DNA from: Streptomyces antioxidans
GTDB taxonomy: Bacteria; Actinomycetota; Actinomycetes; Streptomycetales; Streptomycetaceae
Length of the DNA: 64,000 nucleotides
Reading direction: 5' to 3'
NCBI RefSeq assembly: GCF_000968685.2
Contig: NZ_LAKD02000024.1
Location: forward strand, 1 to 64,000
A program made the position numbers and the translations under genes. Shown here one piece after another: positions 49,229-58,638 of this stretch. Positions within the stretch are counted from its first letter, which is position 1. Each line of letters starts with the position of its first letter. A model generated the notes under the pieces. It saw only the letters and a list, made by a program, of their open reading frames with translations. It did no database searches and was not told where the DNA came from.

Positions 49229-50283
49229 GGCATGCCATCAGCTCCTCCTCCGCCACCAGTCGCAGAAACCTCCTCCTGGGCACCGCCGCGGCGGGTGCGC
49301 TGTTCGCCGCCGGGTGCACCAGCAACGAGAACAACGACGACGGTGACAACGCCAAGCAGGCCGCCAACACGGCCAATGACAAGCCCGGTAAGGCGGTCAC
49401 CATCGGCTTCGCCGGGCCCCAGGCCGACCACGGCTGGCTCAACGCCATCAACGAGCAGGCCAAGCGGCGCGCCAAGGAGTACAAGGACGTCACCCTGGAG
49501 GCCACCGAGGGCTCCAATGACACCGCCCAGCAGATCGGCCAGATCGAGACCCTGATCAACAAGAAGGTCGACGTCCTGGTCATCCTCCCCGCCGACGGCA
49601 AGGCGCTCACCCAGGTCGGGCTCAAGGCCATGCGTGCGGGCATCCCGGTGGTCAACCTCGACCGGATCTTCGCCTCCCCGCAGGCGTACCGCTGCTGGAT
49701 CGGCGGCGACAACTACGGCATGGGCCTCAACGCCGGGCGCTATATCGGCGAACAGCTCAAGGGCAAGAAGAACGCCAAGGTCATCGAGTTGGCGGGGATC
49801 GACAACCTGGAGCTGACCCGGCAGCGCACCGAGGGCTTCAACGACGCCCTGAAGAACTACCCCAACATCAAGAAGGTCGGCCGCCAGGCCGCGGAGTTCA
49901 CGGTCGAGTCGGGCCAGTCGAAGATGGCCCAGCTGCTCCAGGCCCACTCCGACTTCGACGCCCTGTGGAACCACGACGACGACCAGGGCGTGGGCGCCGA
50001 ACGCGCCATCAAGCAGGCCGGGCGCGATGACTTCCTCATGGTCGGCGGCGCGGGCGCCAAGCACGCCATGGACGCCATCAGGGCCGACAACAGCGTGCTG
50101 AAGGCCACCGTGCTCTACCCGCCCACCATGGCCGCCTCCGCCATCGACCTCGCCCGCGCACTCGGCCAGGGCAAGGGCGTCGGCGGTCTCGCGGAGCTGG
50201 AGATCCCGGCCTCCCTCACCCTCTACTCCGCCGTCGTCACCAAGGACAACGTGGACGAGTACCTCCCCACGGGATTCAGCTGA
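49225..50283 (+). CDS. Sugar ABC transporter substrate-binding lipoprotein
   Basis: 352 residues from the ATG at 49225, overlapping the permease stop (ATGA). The N terminus has a twin-arginine signal (SRRNLLLGTAAAGALFAAGC) with lipobox, so a Tat-exported lipoprotein is expected. The mature part is a ribose/galactose-type periplasmic-binding fold: KAVTIGFAGPQADHGWLNAIN, IGQIETLINKKVDVLVILPADGKAL, GIPVVNLDRIF, DNYGMGLNAGRYIGEQL, and DALWNHDDDQGVGAERAIKQAG. The sugar is not identifiable; neighbouring oxidoreductases hint at an inositol- or keto-sugar-type ligand. Confidence 0.93.
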   Translation: MRHAISSSSATSRRNLLLGTAAAGALFAAGCTSNENNDDGDNAKQAANTANDKPGKAVTIGFAGPQADHGWLNAINEQAKRRAKEYKDVTLEATEGSNDTAQQIGQIETLINKKVDVLVILPADGKALTQVGLKAMRAGIPVVNLDRIFASPQAYRCWIGGDNYGMGLNAGRYIGEQLKGKKNAKVIELAGIDNLELTRQRTEGFNDALKNYPNIKKVGRQAAEFTVESGQSKMAQLLQAHSDFDALWNHDDDQGVGAERAIKQAGRDDFLMVGGAGAKHAMDAIRADNSVLKATVLYPPTMAASAIDLARALGQGKGVGGLAELEIPASLTLYSAVVTKDNVDEYLPTGFS

Positions 50284-50342
50284 GCCCCTCGAGGGCCAGA
50301 CCCCCCACCTCGCGTCGGTTTGCGATCGTCAGAAGGAGTCCC

Positions 50343-51533
50343 ATGGAAAATCCTGAAGCGAAGACGCTCGGCGTCGGCATGGTCGGCTACGCCTTCATGG
50401 GCGCTGCCCACTCCCAGGGCTGGCGCACCGTCGGCAGCGTCTTCGACCTCCCCGCCCGCCCCGCGATGTCCGCCGTCTGCGGGCGCGACGCGGACGCCGT
50501 ACGGGCCGCCGCGGACCGGCACGGCTGGGCCGCCGCGGAGACCGACTGGCGGGCGCTGATCGCCCGGGACGATGTGCAGGTAGTCGACGTCTGCACCCCG
50601 GGCGACAGCCATGCCGAGATCGCCATCGCGGCCCTGGAGGCGGGCAAGCACGTGCTGTGCGAGAAGCCGCTCGCCAACTCCGTGGCCGAGGCGGAGGCCA
50701 TGGTGGAGGCGGCGCGGCGGGCGCGGGAGCGCGGCCAGGTGGCGATGGTGGGCTTCAACTACCGCCGCGCGCCCGCGATCGCGTACGCCCGCCGGATGGT
50801 GGCGGACGGGCGGATCGGCGTGCTGCGCCACGTCCGGGTCGCCTACCTCCAGGACTGGATCGTCGACCCGGACTTCCCCCTGGTGTGGCGGCTGCGGCGG
50901 GAGTACGCGGGCTCCGGCGCCCTCGGCGACCTGGGCTCGCACATCGTGGACCTGGCGCAGCATCTGGCGGGGGAGCGGCTGATCGGCGTCTCGGCGCTCA
51001 CCGAGACGTTCATCCGGGAGCGGCCGCTGCCCGCGGGCGCGGTGGCCGGGCTCGGCGGTGCCGGGGCGGGCGGAGCGGCCCGCGGACCGGTGACGGTCGA
51101 TGACGCGGCGCTGTTCACCGGGCGGTTCGGCTCCGGTGCGGTGGCCTCCTTCGAGGCCAGCCGGTTCGCCGCGGGCCGTAAGAACTCGCTGCGGATCGAG
51201 CTCAACGGCGATCGCGGCTCGCTCGCCTTCGATCTGGAACGCCTCAATGAGCTGTCCTTCCACGACCACACCGAGCCCGCCGCCGACTCCGGCTTCCGCC
51301 GGATCCTGGTGACCGAGCCGGAGCACCCCTACCTCGAGGCGTGGTGGCCGCCCGGCCACGCCCTCGGCTATGAGCACACCTTCGTCCACCAGGCGCGGGA
51401 CATGGTGTTCGCGATCGCCGACGGAACCGGCCCCGAGCCGTCCTTCGAGGACGGGCTGCAGGTGCAGCGGGTGCTGGCGGCCGTGGAGGAGAGCGCTGAG
51501 AAGAGCTGCGTCTACACCCCCGTACCCGTCTGA
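50343..51533 (+). CDS. Gfo/Idh/MocA-family oxidoreductase
   Basis: 396 residues, 59 nt after the binding-protein gene, with GAAGGAG before the ATG. N-terminal Rossmann domain [59 protein letters not shown] (catalytic Lys in EKP), then the C-terminal beta domain with [18 protein letters not shown] and [35 protein letters not shown]. These enzymes oxidise or reduce sugars or cyclitols with NAD(P). Position in the importer operon and just before an isomerase suggests it acts on the imported sugar, perhaps making a 3-keto derivative. Confidence 0.93.
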   Translation: MENPEAKTLGVGMVGYAFMGAAHSQGWRTVGSVFDLPARPAMSAVCGRDADAVRAAADRHGWAAAETDWRALIARDDVQVVDVCTPGDSHAEIAIAALEAGKHVLCEKPLANSVAEAEAMVEAARRARERGQVAMVGFNYRRAPAIAYARRMVADGRIGVLRHVRVAYLQDWIVDPDFPLVWRLRREYAGSGALGDLGSHIVDLAQHLAGERLIGVSALTETFIRERPLPAGAVAGLGGAGAGGAARGPVTVDDAALFTGRFGSGAVASFEASRFAAGRKNSLRIELNGDRGSLAFDLERLNELSFHDHTEPAADSGFRRILVTEPEHPYLEAWWPPGHALGYEHTFVHQARDMVFAIADGTGPEPSFEDGLQVQRVLAAVEESAEKSCVYTPVPV

Positions 51534-51546
51534 GGAGGAGGCCGGA

Positions 51547-52554
51547 ATGCCCAGACCCTTCACGCTCTTCACCGGCCAGTGGGCCGACCTTCCCCTGGAG
51601 GAGGTCTGCCGGCTGGCCCGTGACTTCGGTTACGACGGCCTGGAACTCGCCTGCTGGGGCGACCACTTCGAGGTGGACCGGGCGCTCGGCGAGTCCGGCT
51701 ATCTGGACGGGCGGCGCCAGCTGCTGGAGAAGTACGGCCTCACCTGCTGGGCCATCTCCAACCACCTGGTCGGCCAGGCCGTGTGCGACTCACCCATCGA
51801 CGAGCGCCACAAGGCCATCGTGCCCGCCCGGATCTGGGGCGACGGCGACGCCGAGGGCGTACGGCGGCGGGCCGCCGCCGAGATGGCCGACACCGCGCGC
51901 GCCGCGGCGGCCTTCGGGGTGCGCACCGTCATCGGCTTCACCGGCTCCTCCATCTGGCATCTGGTGGCCATGTTCCCGCCGGTGGTGCCGGGGATGATCG
52001 AGCGGGGTTACGAGGACTTCGCCGAGCGCTGGAACCCGGTGCTCGACGTCTTCGACGCCGAGGGCGTGCGCTTCGCCCACGAGGTCCACCCCAGCGAGAT
52101 CGCCTACGACTACTGGACCACCCACCGGGCCCTGGAGGCCGTCGGCCACCGCCCCGCGTTCGGGCTCAACTTCGACCCCAGCCACTTCGTCTGGCAGGAC
52201 CTGGACCCGGTCGGCTTCCTGTGGGACTTCCGGGACCGGATCTACCACGTGGACTGCAAGGAGGCCCGCAAGCGGCTGGACGGCCGCAACGGCCGCCTCG
52301 GCTCCCATCTGCCCTGGGGCGACCCCCGCCGCGGCTGGGACTTCGTCTCCGCGGGCCATGGCGATGTGCCGTGGGAGGACGTCTTCCGGATGCTGCGCTC
52401 GATCGGCTACGACGGTCCGGTGTCGGTCGAGTGGGAGGACGCCGGGATGGACCGGCTCACCGGCGCCCCGGAGGCGCTGGCCCGGCTGAAGCAGTTCGAC
52501 TTCGACCCGCCGACGGCGTCGTTCGACGCGGCCTTCGGCGGCGGCGACACGTAG
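51547..52554 (+). CDS. Sugar phosphate isomerase/epimerase (AP endonuclease 2-like TIM barrel)
   Basis: 335 residues from the ATG at 51547 (GAGGAGG upstream). TIM-barrel pattern [37 protein letters not shown], metal ligands in [15 protein letters not shown] (Glu/His), [13 protein letters not shown] (Asp/His), [10 protein letters not shown] (His/Asp) and [12 protein letters not shown] (Glu). It acts after the Gfo/Idh/MocA enzyme, 13 nt upstream, probably interconverting or cleaving a keto-sugar in the cytoplasm. Last gene of the ABC-importer operon before a promoter-containing gap. Confidence 0.92.
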   Translation: MPRPFTLFTGQWADLPLEEVCRLARDFGYDGLELACWGDHFEVDRALGESGYLDGRRQLLEKYGLTCWAISNHLVGQAVCDSPIDERHKAIVPARIWGDGDAEGVRRRAAAEMADTARAAAAFGVRTVIGFTGSSIWHLVAMFPPVVPGMIERGYEDFAERWNPVLDVFDAEGVRFAHEVHPSEIAYDYWTTHRALEAVGHRPAFGLNFDPSHFVWQDLDPVGFLWDFRDRIYHVDCKEARKRLDGRNGRLGSHLPWGDPRRGWDFVSAGHGDVPWEDVFRMLRSIGYDGPVSVEWEDAGMDRLTGAPEALARLKQFDFDPPTASFDAAFGGGDT

Positions 52555-52837
52555 CGACGAGCGACACATAGCGACGAGGACCCGCCCGAAGGGCCTGGGT
52601 GGGGGACCGCACACCGCGCCCCCACCCGGCTTTGTCCTGCCCGAGGATGAAGCGACAGCTGTTTTGCGTCAAAGGGGTTTCCGGACCGGACAAACCCCGC
52701 TACGGTCCTTGAGATGTACCGGTCACATAGGGGCCCCTCGCCCCGGACCGGTCATCCCGGCGCGACGGCGCGCGCCTGTGCCAGTCACGGCGGCCTGACG
52801 GCCCGCCCGTACCCCCCTCTTTCCACGGAGGATCAGC

Positions 52838-55291
52838 GTGCACAGGAAAAGGCTTCGACTGCGCGGGCCCCTCGCGCTCGTCACGAGCGCACTGCTCGTC
52901 GGCACGGGGCTCGCCTTCACCGCACCCCAGGCGGGCGCGGCCCCAGCGGACAGAACCGCCCCGGCTGCCGAGCAGTTCCAGCAGGTCACCCTCGCCAAGG
53001 GCGTGGAGGAGACCGGCGAGCCCATGACGCTCGCCGTGCTCCCCGACCGCTCCGTGCTGCACACCTCGCGCGAGGGCACCCTGTGGCTGACCGACGCCAC
53101 GGGCGAGACCAAGGTGTCCGGCAAGCTGCCGGTCTACTCGCACGACGAAGAAGGGCTGCAGGGCGTCGGCATCGACCCCGGCTTCGCCGACAACCGCGCC
53201 ATCTACCTCTACTACGCGCCCCCGCTCGACACCCCCGCCGGTGACGCCCCCACCCAGGGCACGGCCGCCGACTTCGCGAAGTTCGACGGCGTCAACCGCC
53301 TCTCCCGGTTCACCCTCAACACCGACGGCACGCTGAACACCGGCAGCGAGAAGAAGGTCCTCGACGTACCCGTGAACCGCGGCATCTGCTGCCACGTCGG
53401 CGGGGACATCGACTTCGACGCCGACGGCAACCTGTACCTGTCCACCGGCGACGACAGCAACCCGTTCGAGTCCGACGGCTTCACCCCCATCGACGAGCGG
53501 GACAACCGCAACCCGGCCTTCGACGCCCGGCGCTCCGCGGGCAACTCCAACGACCTGCGCGGCAAGGTCCTCCGGATCAAGGTGGCCGACGACGGGTCGT
53601 ACACCATCCCGGACGGCAACCTGTTCGCGCCCGGCACCGAGAAGACCCGGCCCGAGATCTACGCGATGGGCTTCCGCAACCCCTTCCGGATCAGTGTCGA
53701 CAAGCCGACCGGCACGGTCTACGTCGGCGACTACGGACCGGACGCCGGGGCCGCCAACCCCGACCGCGGACCGGGCGGCTCCGTCGAGTTCGCCCGGGTG
53801 ACCAAGCCCGGCAACTACGGCTGGCCGTACTGCATCGCCGACAACAAGCCGTACCGCGACTACGACTTCGCCACCGGCACCTCCGGCCCGGCCTTCGACT
53901 GCGCCGCGCCCGAGAACACCTCCCGGTACAACACCGGGCTCACCGATCTGCCGCCCGCCCAGCCCGCCTGGATCCCCTACGACAACGACTCCGTGCCCGA
54001 GTTCGGCTCCGGCTCCGAGTCGCCGATGGCCGGGCCGGTCTACCGCTATGACGCCTCGCTCGACTCCCCGGTGAAGTTCCCCGAGTCGTACGACGGGAAC
54101 TTCTTCGCGGGGGAGTTCGGCCGCCAGTGGGTCAAGCGGATCGAGCAGGGCGACGACGGCGCCGTGCAGAAGATCAACGACTTCCCGTGGTCCGGCACCC
54201 AGGTCATGGACTTGGCCTTCGGCCCGGACGGCGCGCTGTACGTCCTCGACTACGGCCTCGGCTACTTCAACGGCGATGAGCACTCCGCGCTCTACCGGAT
54301 CGAGAACGCCACCGGCGGTCACGCGCCCATCGCCGAGGCGAGCGCCGACCGCACCTCGGGCCCGGCGCCCCTGAAGGTCGCCTTCTCCTCGGAGGGCACC
54401 TCGGACGCCGACGGCGACGACCTCACCTACAGCTGGGACTTCGGCGACGGCACCACCTCCGCCGACGCCAACCCCAGCCACACGTACGAGGAGAACGGCA
54501 CCTTCACCGCGACCCTCACCGTCAAGGACCCCACGGACCGCACCGCCAGCGCCAGCGTCCACCTCACGGTGGGCAACACCGCGCCCGAGGTGACGCTGGA
54601 ACTGCCCGCCGACGGCCAGCTGTTCAGCTTCGGCGACGAGGTTCCGTTCAAGGTCAAGGTGACCGACCCGGAGGACGGGACCGTCGACTGCGCCAAGGTC
54701 AAGGTCACCTACATCCTCGGCCATGACAGCCACGGCCACCCCATCACCTCGGCGAACGGCTGCTCGGGCACCATCAAGACCAACGCGGACGGGGAGCACG
54801 ACCCCAACGCCAACATCTTCGGGGTCTTCGACGCCGAGTACACCGACGGCGGCGGGGGCGGTCAGCCGCCGCTGACCGCCCATGACCAGTCCATCGTCCA
54901 GCCCAAGCACCGGCAGGCCGAGCACTACGACGACAGCCAGGGCGTCTCGGTGGTCAACCACACCCCGGCCAACGGCGGCAAGACGGTCGGCAACATCGAG
55001 AACGGGGACTGGATCTCCTTCACCCCGTATGTGCTGGGCAACGCCAAGGACTTCACCGCACGGGTCTCCTCGGCGGGCGCCGGGGGCACGCTGGAGATCC
55101 ACGGCGAATCCCCGACCGGACCGCTGCTCGGCACCGCCACCGTGCCGGTGACCGGCGACTGGGAGACCTTCCAGGACGTCAAGACGACGCTGGAGAACCC
55201 CCCTGACGGCAGCACCACACTGGCCCTCGTCTTCAAGGGCGGTGCGGGAGCGCTCTTCGACGTGGACGACTTCACGATCGGCACCGGCTGA
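52838..55291 (+). CDS. Secreted PQQ-type sugar dehydrogenase with PKD and CBM6-like modules
   Basis: 817 residues. Signal peptide (RGPLALVTSALLVGTGLAFTAPQAGAAPA), then a glucose/sorbosone-dehydrogenase propeller (~50-490) with LAVLPDRSVLHTSREGTLWL, HDEEGLQGVGIDPGF, HVGGDIDFDADGNLYLSTGDDSNP, EIYAMGFRNPFRISVD and GNYGWPYC. A PKD domain follows (~500-585, LTYSWDFGDGTTSADANPSHTYEENGTFTATLTVKD), then a spacer and a CBM6-like carbohydrate module (~700-815, QAEHYDDSQGVSVVNH ... VFKGGAGALFDVDDF). It oxidises sugars outside the cell; PQQ or another quinone may be bound. Its 283-nt upstream gap implies its own promoter. Confidence 0.9.
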   Translation: MHRKRLRLRGPLALVTSALLVGTGLAFTAPQAGAAPADRTAPAAEQFQQVTLAKGVEETGEPMTLAVLPDRSVLHTSREGTLWLTDATGETKVSGKLPVYSHDEEGLQGVGIDPGFADNRAIYLYYAPPLDTPAGDAPTQGTAADFAKFDGVNRLSRFTLNTDGTLNTGSEKKVLDVPVNRGICCHVGGDIDFDADGNLYLSTGDDSNPFESDGFTPIDERDNRNPAFDARRSAGNSNDLRGKVLRIKVADDGSYTIPDGNLFAPGTEKTRPEIYAMGFRNPFRISVDKPTGTVYVGDYGPDAGAANPDRGPGGSVEFARVTKPGNYGWPYCIADNKPYRDYDFATGTSGPAFDCAAPENTSRYNTGLTDLPPAQPAWIPYDNDSVPEFGSGSESPMAGPVYRYDASLDSPVKFPESYDGNFFAGEFGRQWVKRIEQGDDGAVQKINDFPWSGTQVMDLAFGPDGALYVLDYGLGYFNGDEHSALYRIENATGGHAPIAEASADRTSGPAPLKVAFSSEGTSDADGDDLTYSWDFGDGTTSADANPSHTYEENGTFTATLTVKDPTDRTASASVHLTVGNTAPEVTLELPADGQLFSFGDEVPFKVKVTDPEDGTVDCAKVKVTYILGHDSHGHPITSANGCSGTIKTNADGEHDPNANIFGVFDAEYTDGGGGGQPPLTAHDQSIVQPKHRQAEHYDDSQGVSVVNHTPANGGKTVGNIENGDWISFTPYVLGNAKDFTARVSSAGAGGTLEIHGESPTGPLLGTATVPVTGDWETFQDVKTTLENPPDGSTTLALVFKGGAGALFDVDDFTIGTG

Positions 55292-55361
55292 CGTCCGGGG
55301 CCCGGGGCGGCGACCGTATCGCGGCCGCCGCCCCGGCCCGGGAGGAAGGAGCACGACGGCT

Positions 55362-56855
55362 ATGCACCCGCACTCTTCTCCGCACTCCAGATCCGAATCC
55401 GGCCCGGGAGCCCCTTCCGGGCGCGGGCCCGTACCCGCGCCCGGGCGGCGCTCCGGACCCCGGCGCGGGGCGCGCCTCGCCGCCGTCGGGGCCACGCTGC
55501 TGCTCGCCCTGACGGCCCTGCCCGCCGCCGCGTCCGGCGCCGCCGCGTCCGGCGCCGCCGCGTCCGGCGCCGCCGACGACGGGCGGGTCCTGGTCTTCTC
55601 CAAGACGGCCGGGTTCCGCCATGACTCGATCCCCGACGGCATCGCGGCCATCGAGGAGCTCGGCGCGCAAGGCGGCTTCGCCGTGGACGCCACCGAGGAC
55701 GCCGCCGCCTTCACCCCCGACAACCTCGCCCGCTACGACGCCGTCGTCTTCCTCTCCACGACCGGCGACGTCCTGGACACCGCCCAGCAGTCCGCGTTCG
55801 AGGGCTATGTGCGGGCGGGCGGCGGCTACGCCGGCGTCCACGCCGCCGCCGACACCGAGTACGACTGGCCCTTCTACGAGGGTCTGGCCGGGGCGTACTT
55901 CCAGTCCCACCCCGCGATCCAGCAGGCCACCGTGGACGTCGAGGACCGGGCCAACCCCGCGACCGCGCATCTGGCGCCGACGTGGGAGCGTACGGATGAG
56001 TGGTACAACTACCGCACCAACCCGAGGGAGCGGGTGCGGGTCCTCGCCGCGCTCGACGAATCCTCCTACCAGGGCGGCGAGATGGGCGAGGACCACCCCA
56101 TCTCGTGGTGCCAGGAGTACCAGGGCGGGCGCGCCTTCTACACCGGCTTCGGCCACACCAAGGAGTCCTACGCCGACCCCGCCTTCCGGCAGCACCTGCT
56201 GGGCGGCATCCGCTACGCCACCGGCGCCGCCCACGCCGACTGCCGCCCCGAGCAGGGCTACACCCCGCTCTTCGACGGCACCTCGACGGACGGCTGGAAG
56301 CAGGCGGGCCCCGGCGGCTTCACCCTCGACACCGGGTCCGGGACCCTCACCTCGACCGGCGGCATGGGCATGCTCTGGTACCAGGCGAGCGAGCTGCACG
56401 CGTACTCGCTCAAGCTGGACTGGAAGATGGCGGGCGACGACAACTCCGGCGTCTACGTGGGCTTCCCGGCCTCCGACGACCCCTGGTCGGCGGTCGACAA
56501 CGGCTACGAGGTACAGATCGACGCCACGGACACCCCCGATCACACCACCGGCTCGGTCTACGGCTTCCAGTCCGCGGACCTCGCCAAGCGGGACGCGGCG
56601 CTGAACCCGCCGGGGGAGTGGAACACCTACGAGATCCGGGTGGAGGGCGAGCGGCTGCGGATCTGGCTGAACGGCGTGGAGATCAACGACTTCACCAACT
56701 CCGATCCGGCGCGCAGCCTGCTCCAGGGCTACGTCGGCATCCAGAACCACGGGGAGGGGGACGAGGTCTCCTTCCGCAATATCCGCGTCAAGGACCTGTC
56801 GGCGAAGGGCGGCGGCCCCCAGCGGCACCACCAGCGGCACCACCACGACGGCTAG
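55362..56855 (+). CDS. Secreted ThuA-DUF1080 protein, probable 3-keto-glycoside hydrolase
   Basis: About 497 residues from the ATG at 55362 with GGAGGAAGGAG upstream. The signal segment (ARLAAVGATLLLALTALPAAA) is followed by three AASGA repeats, then a ThuA-like domain (~75-290: VLVFSKTAGFRHDSIPDGIAAIEELG, GYAGVHAAADTEYDW, HPISWCQEYQGGRAFYTGFGHTKESY) and a DUF1080 domain (~305-480: YTPLFDGTSTDGWKQ ... DDNSGVYVGFPA ... GYEVQIDAT ... FRNIRVKDL). DUF1080 proteins are linked to hydrolysis of 3-keto-disaccharides. The tail is His-rich (RHHQRHHHDG). It follows the sugar dehydrogenase by 70 nt, likely co-transcribed. Confidence 0.9.
   Translation: MHPHSSPHSRSESGPGAPSGRGPVPAPGRRSGPRRGARLAAVGATLLLALTALPAAASGAAASGAAASGAADDGRVLVFSKTAGFRHDSIPDGIAAIEELGAQGGFAVDATEDAAAFTPDNLARYDAVVFLSTTGDVLDTAQQSAFEGYVRAGGGYAGVHAAADTEYDWPFYEGLAGAYFQSHPAIQQATVDVEDRANPATAHLAPTWERTDEWYNYRTNPRERVRVLAALDESSYQGGEMGEDHPISWCQEYQGGRAFYTGFGHTKESYADPAFRQHLLGGIRYATGAAHADCRPEQGYTPLFDGTSTDGWKQAGPGGFTLDTGSGTLTSTGGMGMLWYQASELHAYSLKLDWKMAGDDNSGVYVGFPASDDPWSAVDNGYEVQIDATDTPDHTTGSVYGFQSADLAKRDAALNPPGEWNTYEIRVEGERLRIWLNGVEINDFTNSDPARSLLQGYVGIQNHGEGDEVSFRNIRVKDLSAKGGGPQRHHQRHHHDG
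55528..55575 (+). repeat. 15-nt tandem repeat encoding AASGA units
   Basis: Three direct copies of GCCGCCGCGTCCGGC encode Ala-Ala-Ser-Gly-Ala directly after the signal-peptide core of the ThuA-DUF1080 protein, forming a flexible linker. Confidence 0.65.
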
Positions 56856-56867
56856 GCGCCCCCGGTC

Positions 56868-56906
56868 CGCCGTCCCGACGGCCCGAGGGGAGCCGTGGGG
56901 ACGGCG
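56868..56906 (+). terminator. Strong two-tier hairpin terminator
   Basis: Outer arms CGCCGTCCC (56868-56876) and GGGACGGCG (56898-56906) pair over 9 bp; a G/G mismatch separates an inner stem ACGGC/GCCGT around a 9-base loop. It starts 12 nt after the ThuA-DUF1080 stop codon. No U-tract follows, as is usual for Streptomyces terminators. Confidence 0.7.
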
Positions 56907-57361
56907 TGGCGGCGGGCAGGAGTACGCCGCCTCCTCCCGCCGCCACCCCCACCCTGCTCCGGGGTCCGGGGCCCCGGCCCCGGACCCCGGGCCGTCCCGG
57001 ACCCGGGTGGTCCCGCTTCGGCCCCGGGCCTGGGGGCTCCCGGACCCCGGGGTGGTCCGCCTCGGTTCCGGACCCGGGGTGGTCCCGGACCCGGGAGGCC
57101 GGATTCGGGCCCCGGAGCCGGAGCGGGGCCGCCGTCCGGGCCGGGGCAGCGGTGTGGCCCTGGCCGCCCCGCCCGTGTGCCCGGCGGGTCCCCGCCCCCG
57201 TACGACCGCGGTACCCGCACGAACCGAACGCGCCCAACCCACCGGGCCGTGGGGCCCACAGCGACCCGCTCGCCCGACCCCGACACCCCGGCGCTCCGAC
57301 CGAGCCGCCGCCACGAGGCACTGACGGCCCCGACGCCCCGGCCGAACCGACAGCACCGACA

Positions 57362-57405
57362 CCCCGACGCCCCGACAGCACCGACGCCCCTAGCCCCGAC
57401 ACCCC
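57362..57405 (-). other. Potential G-quadruplex on the minus strand
   Basis: Five CCCC runs on the plus strand (57362, 57370, 57387, 57394 and 57402) give five GGGG runs on the minus strand with loops of 4, 13, 3 and 4 bases. Four or more such runs within 44 bases meet the common quadruplex pattern, though one loop is long. It lies 90-130 nt upstream of the ebo-type operon start. Confidence 0.45.
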
Positions 57406-57495
57406 GACGCCAGGACCGAACCGGCATCGCCCACGCGGATCCGCGCCACCCCGAACCACCTGCGCAACCCACGCCCAGCCCCCGGGAGGCAGCCA

Positions 57496-58638
57496 GTGAC
57501 CACCCGCCCCGACGACCTCACCCCGCTCCGCGACGCACCCCGTACGGGGGTCTGGCTCATCGGCGCCCGCGGTTCCGTCGCCACCACCGCCGTGGCGGGC
57601 TGCGCCGCCGTCGCCGGGGGGCTGCAGCCCGCGACCGGAATGGTCACCGAGACCGCGGCGTTCGCGGACAGCGGCCTGCCCGCGCTCGCCGACCTCGTCT
57701 TCGGCGGCCATGACACCGCCGCCACCCCGCTGCCCAAGCGGGCGGAGGCGCTGGCCGCCGACGGGGTGCTGCCGCACGGGCTGCCCGCCGCCGTACGCGG
57801 CGAACTCGCCGCCGCCGACGCGGCCGTCCGCCCGGGCGGGCCCCAGCCCGGCGACGGCCGTGGCGAGGAGGAGCTGATCGACGCCTTCGCGGCCGACCTC
57901 ACCGAGTTCGTCCGTACCCACCGGCTCGCCCGCGCCGTCGTCGTCAACGTCGCCTCCACCGAAGCCGCTCCGGAGGACGCCGGGACGCTGCCGCCCAGCT
58001 CCCTCTACGCCGCCGCCGCGCTGCGCGCCGGATGCCCGTACGTGAACTTCACGCCCTCCACCGGGCTCCACCACCCCCGCGTGCGCGAACGGGCCGAGCG
58101 CTCCGGGCTGCCGTACGCGGGCCGCGACGGCAAGACCGGGCAGACGCTGCTGCGGTCCGTCCTTGCGCCGATGTTCGCCCAGCGGGCGCTGGCCGTACGG
58201 AGCTGGTCCGGTACGAACCTCCTCGGCGGCGGCGACGGCGCCGCGCTCGCCGACCCGGGCGCCGCGGCGGCCAAGAACGCGGGGAAGGCGCGGGTACTCT
58301 CCGACACCCTCGGCGAACTCCCCGACGGCGAGCTGCACATCGACAACGTGCCCGCGCTCGGCGATTGGAAGACCGCCTGGGACCACGTCTCCTTCGAGGG
58401 CTTCCTCGGCTCGCGGATGATCCTCCAGACCATCTGGCAGGGCTGCGACTCGGCCCTCGCCGCACCGCTCGTCCTCGATCTCGCCCGGCTGACCGCACGC
58501 GCCCATGAGGTGGGCCGCACCGGACCGCTCCCCGAACTCGGCTTCTACTTCAAGGACCCGGACGGCGGCCCGGCCGCCCTCGCCGACCAGTACGCGGCGC
58601 TCATCGGCCTCGCCGGGCGGCTGCGGGGCCGGTCGTGA
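57496..58638 (+). CDS. Inositol-3-phosphate synthase-like protein, first gene of ebo-type operon
   Basis: 380 residues from GTG at 57496 (GGGAGGCAGCCA upstream). It follows the myo-inositol-1-phosphate synthase pattern: NAD site VWLIGARGSVATT, PSTGLHHPRVRE, GRDGKTGQTLLRSVLAPMF, SWSGTNLLGGGDGAAL, HIDNVPALGDWKTAWDHVSFEGFLGSRM and DSALAAPLVLDLARL. Classical enzymes convert glucose-6-phosphate to inositol-1-phosphate. This homologue may make or modify a cyclitol moiety for the operon product. It overlaps the prenyltransferase start by 4 nt. Whether it keeps true MIPS activity cannot be decided from sequence. Confidence 0.88.
   Translation: MTTRPDDLTPLRDAPRTGVWLIGARGSVATTAVAGCAAVAGGLQPATGMVTETAAFADSGLPALADLVFGGHDTAATPLPKRAEALAADGVLPHGLPAAVRGELAAADAAVRPGGPQPGDGRGEEELIDAFAADLTEFVRTHRLARAVVVNVASTEAAPEDAGTLPPSSLYAAAALRAGCPYVNFTPSTGLHHPRVRERAERSGLPYAGRDGKTGQTLLRSVLAPMFAQRALAVRSWSGTNLLGGGDGAALADPGAAAAKNAGKARVLSDTLGELPDGELHIDNVPALGDWKTAWDHVSFEGFLGSRMILQTIWQGCDSALAAPLVLDLARLTARAHEVGRTGPLPELGFYFKDPDGGPAALADQYAALIGLAGRLRGRS

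Larger units (their letters stand above)
56856..57495. other. 640-nt gene-free region between the glycoside locus and the ebo-type operon
   Basis: No gene is supported. The first ~40 bases form a strong hairpin (listed separately). The next ~250 bases are CCCGG/GGACCC-rich with imperfect repeats around GACCCGGGTGGTCCCG. The last ~250 bases are strongly C-biased on the plus strand, with CCCC runs that give a possible G-quadruplex on the minus strand at 57362-57405. It should also contain the promoter of the downstream operon. Confidence 0.6.

Noticed and set aside
52700..55723. A 1007-residue minus-strand open frame opposite the PQQ-type dehydrogenase
   Set aside because: Antisense shadow with repetitive Gly/Val/Arg sequence; the sense gene has signal peptide and recognised domains.
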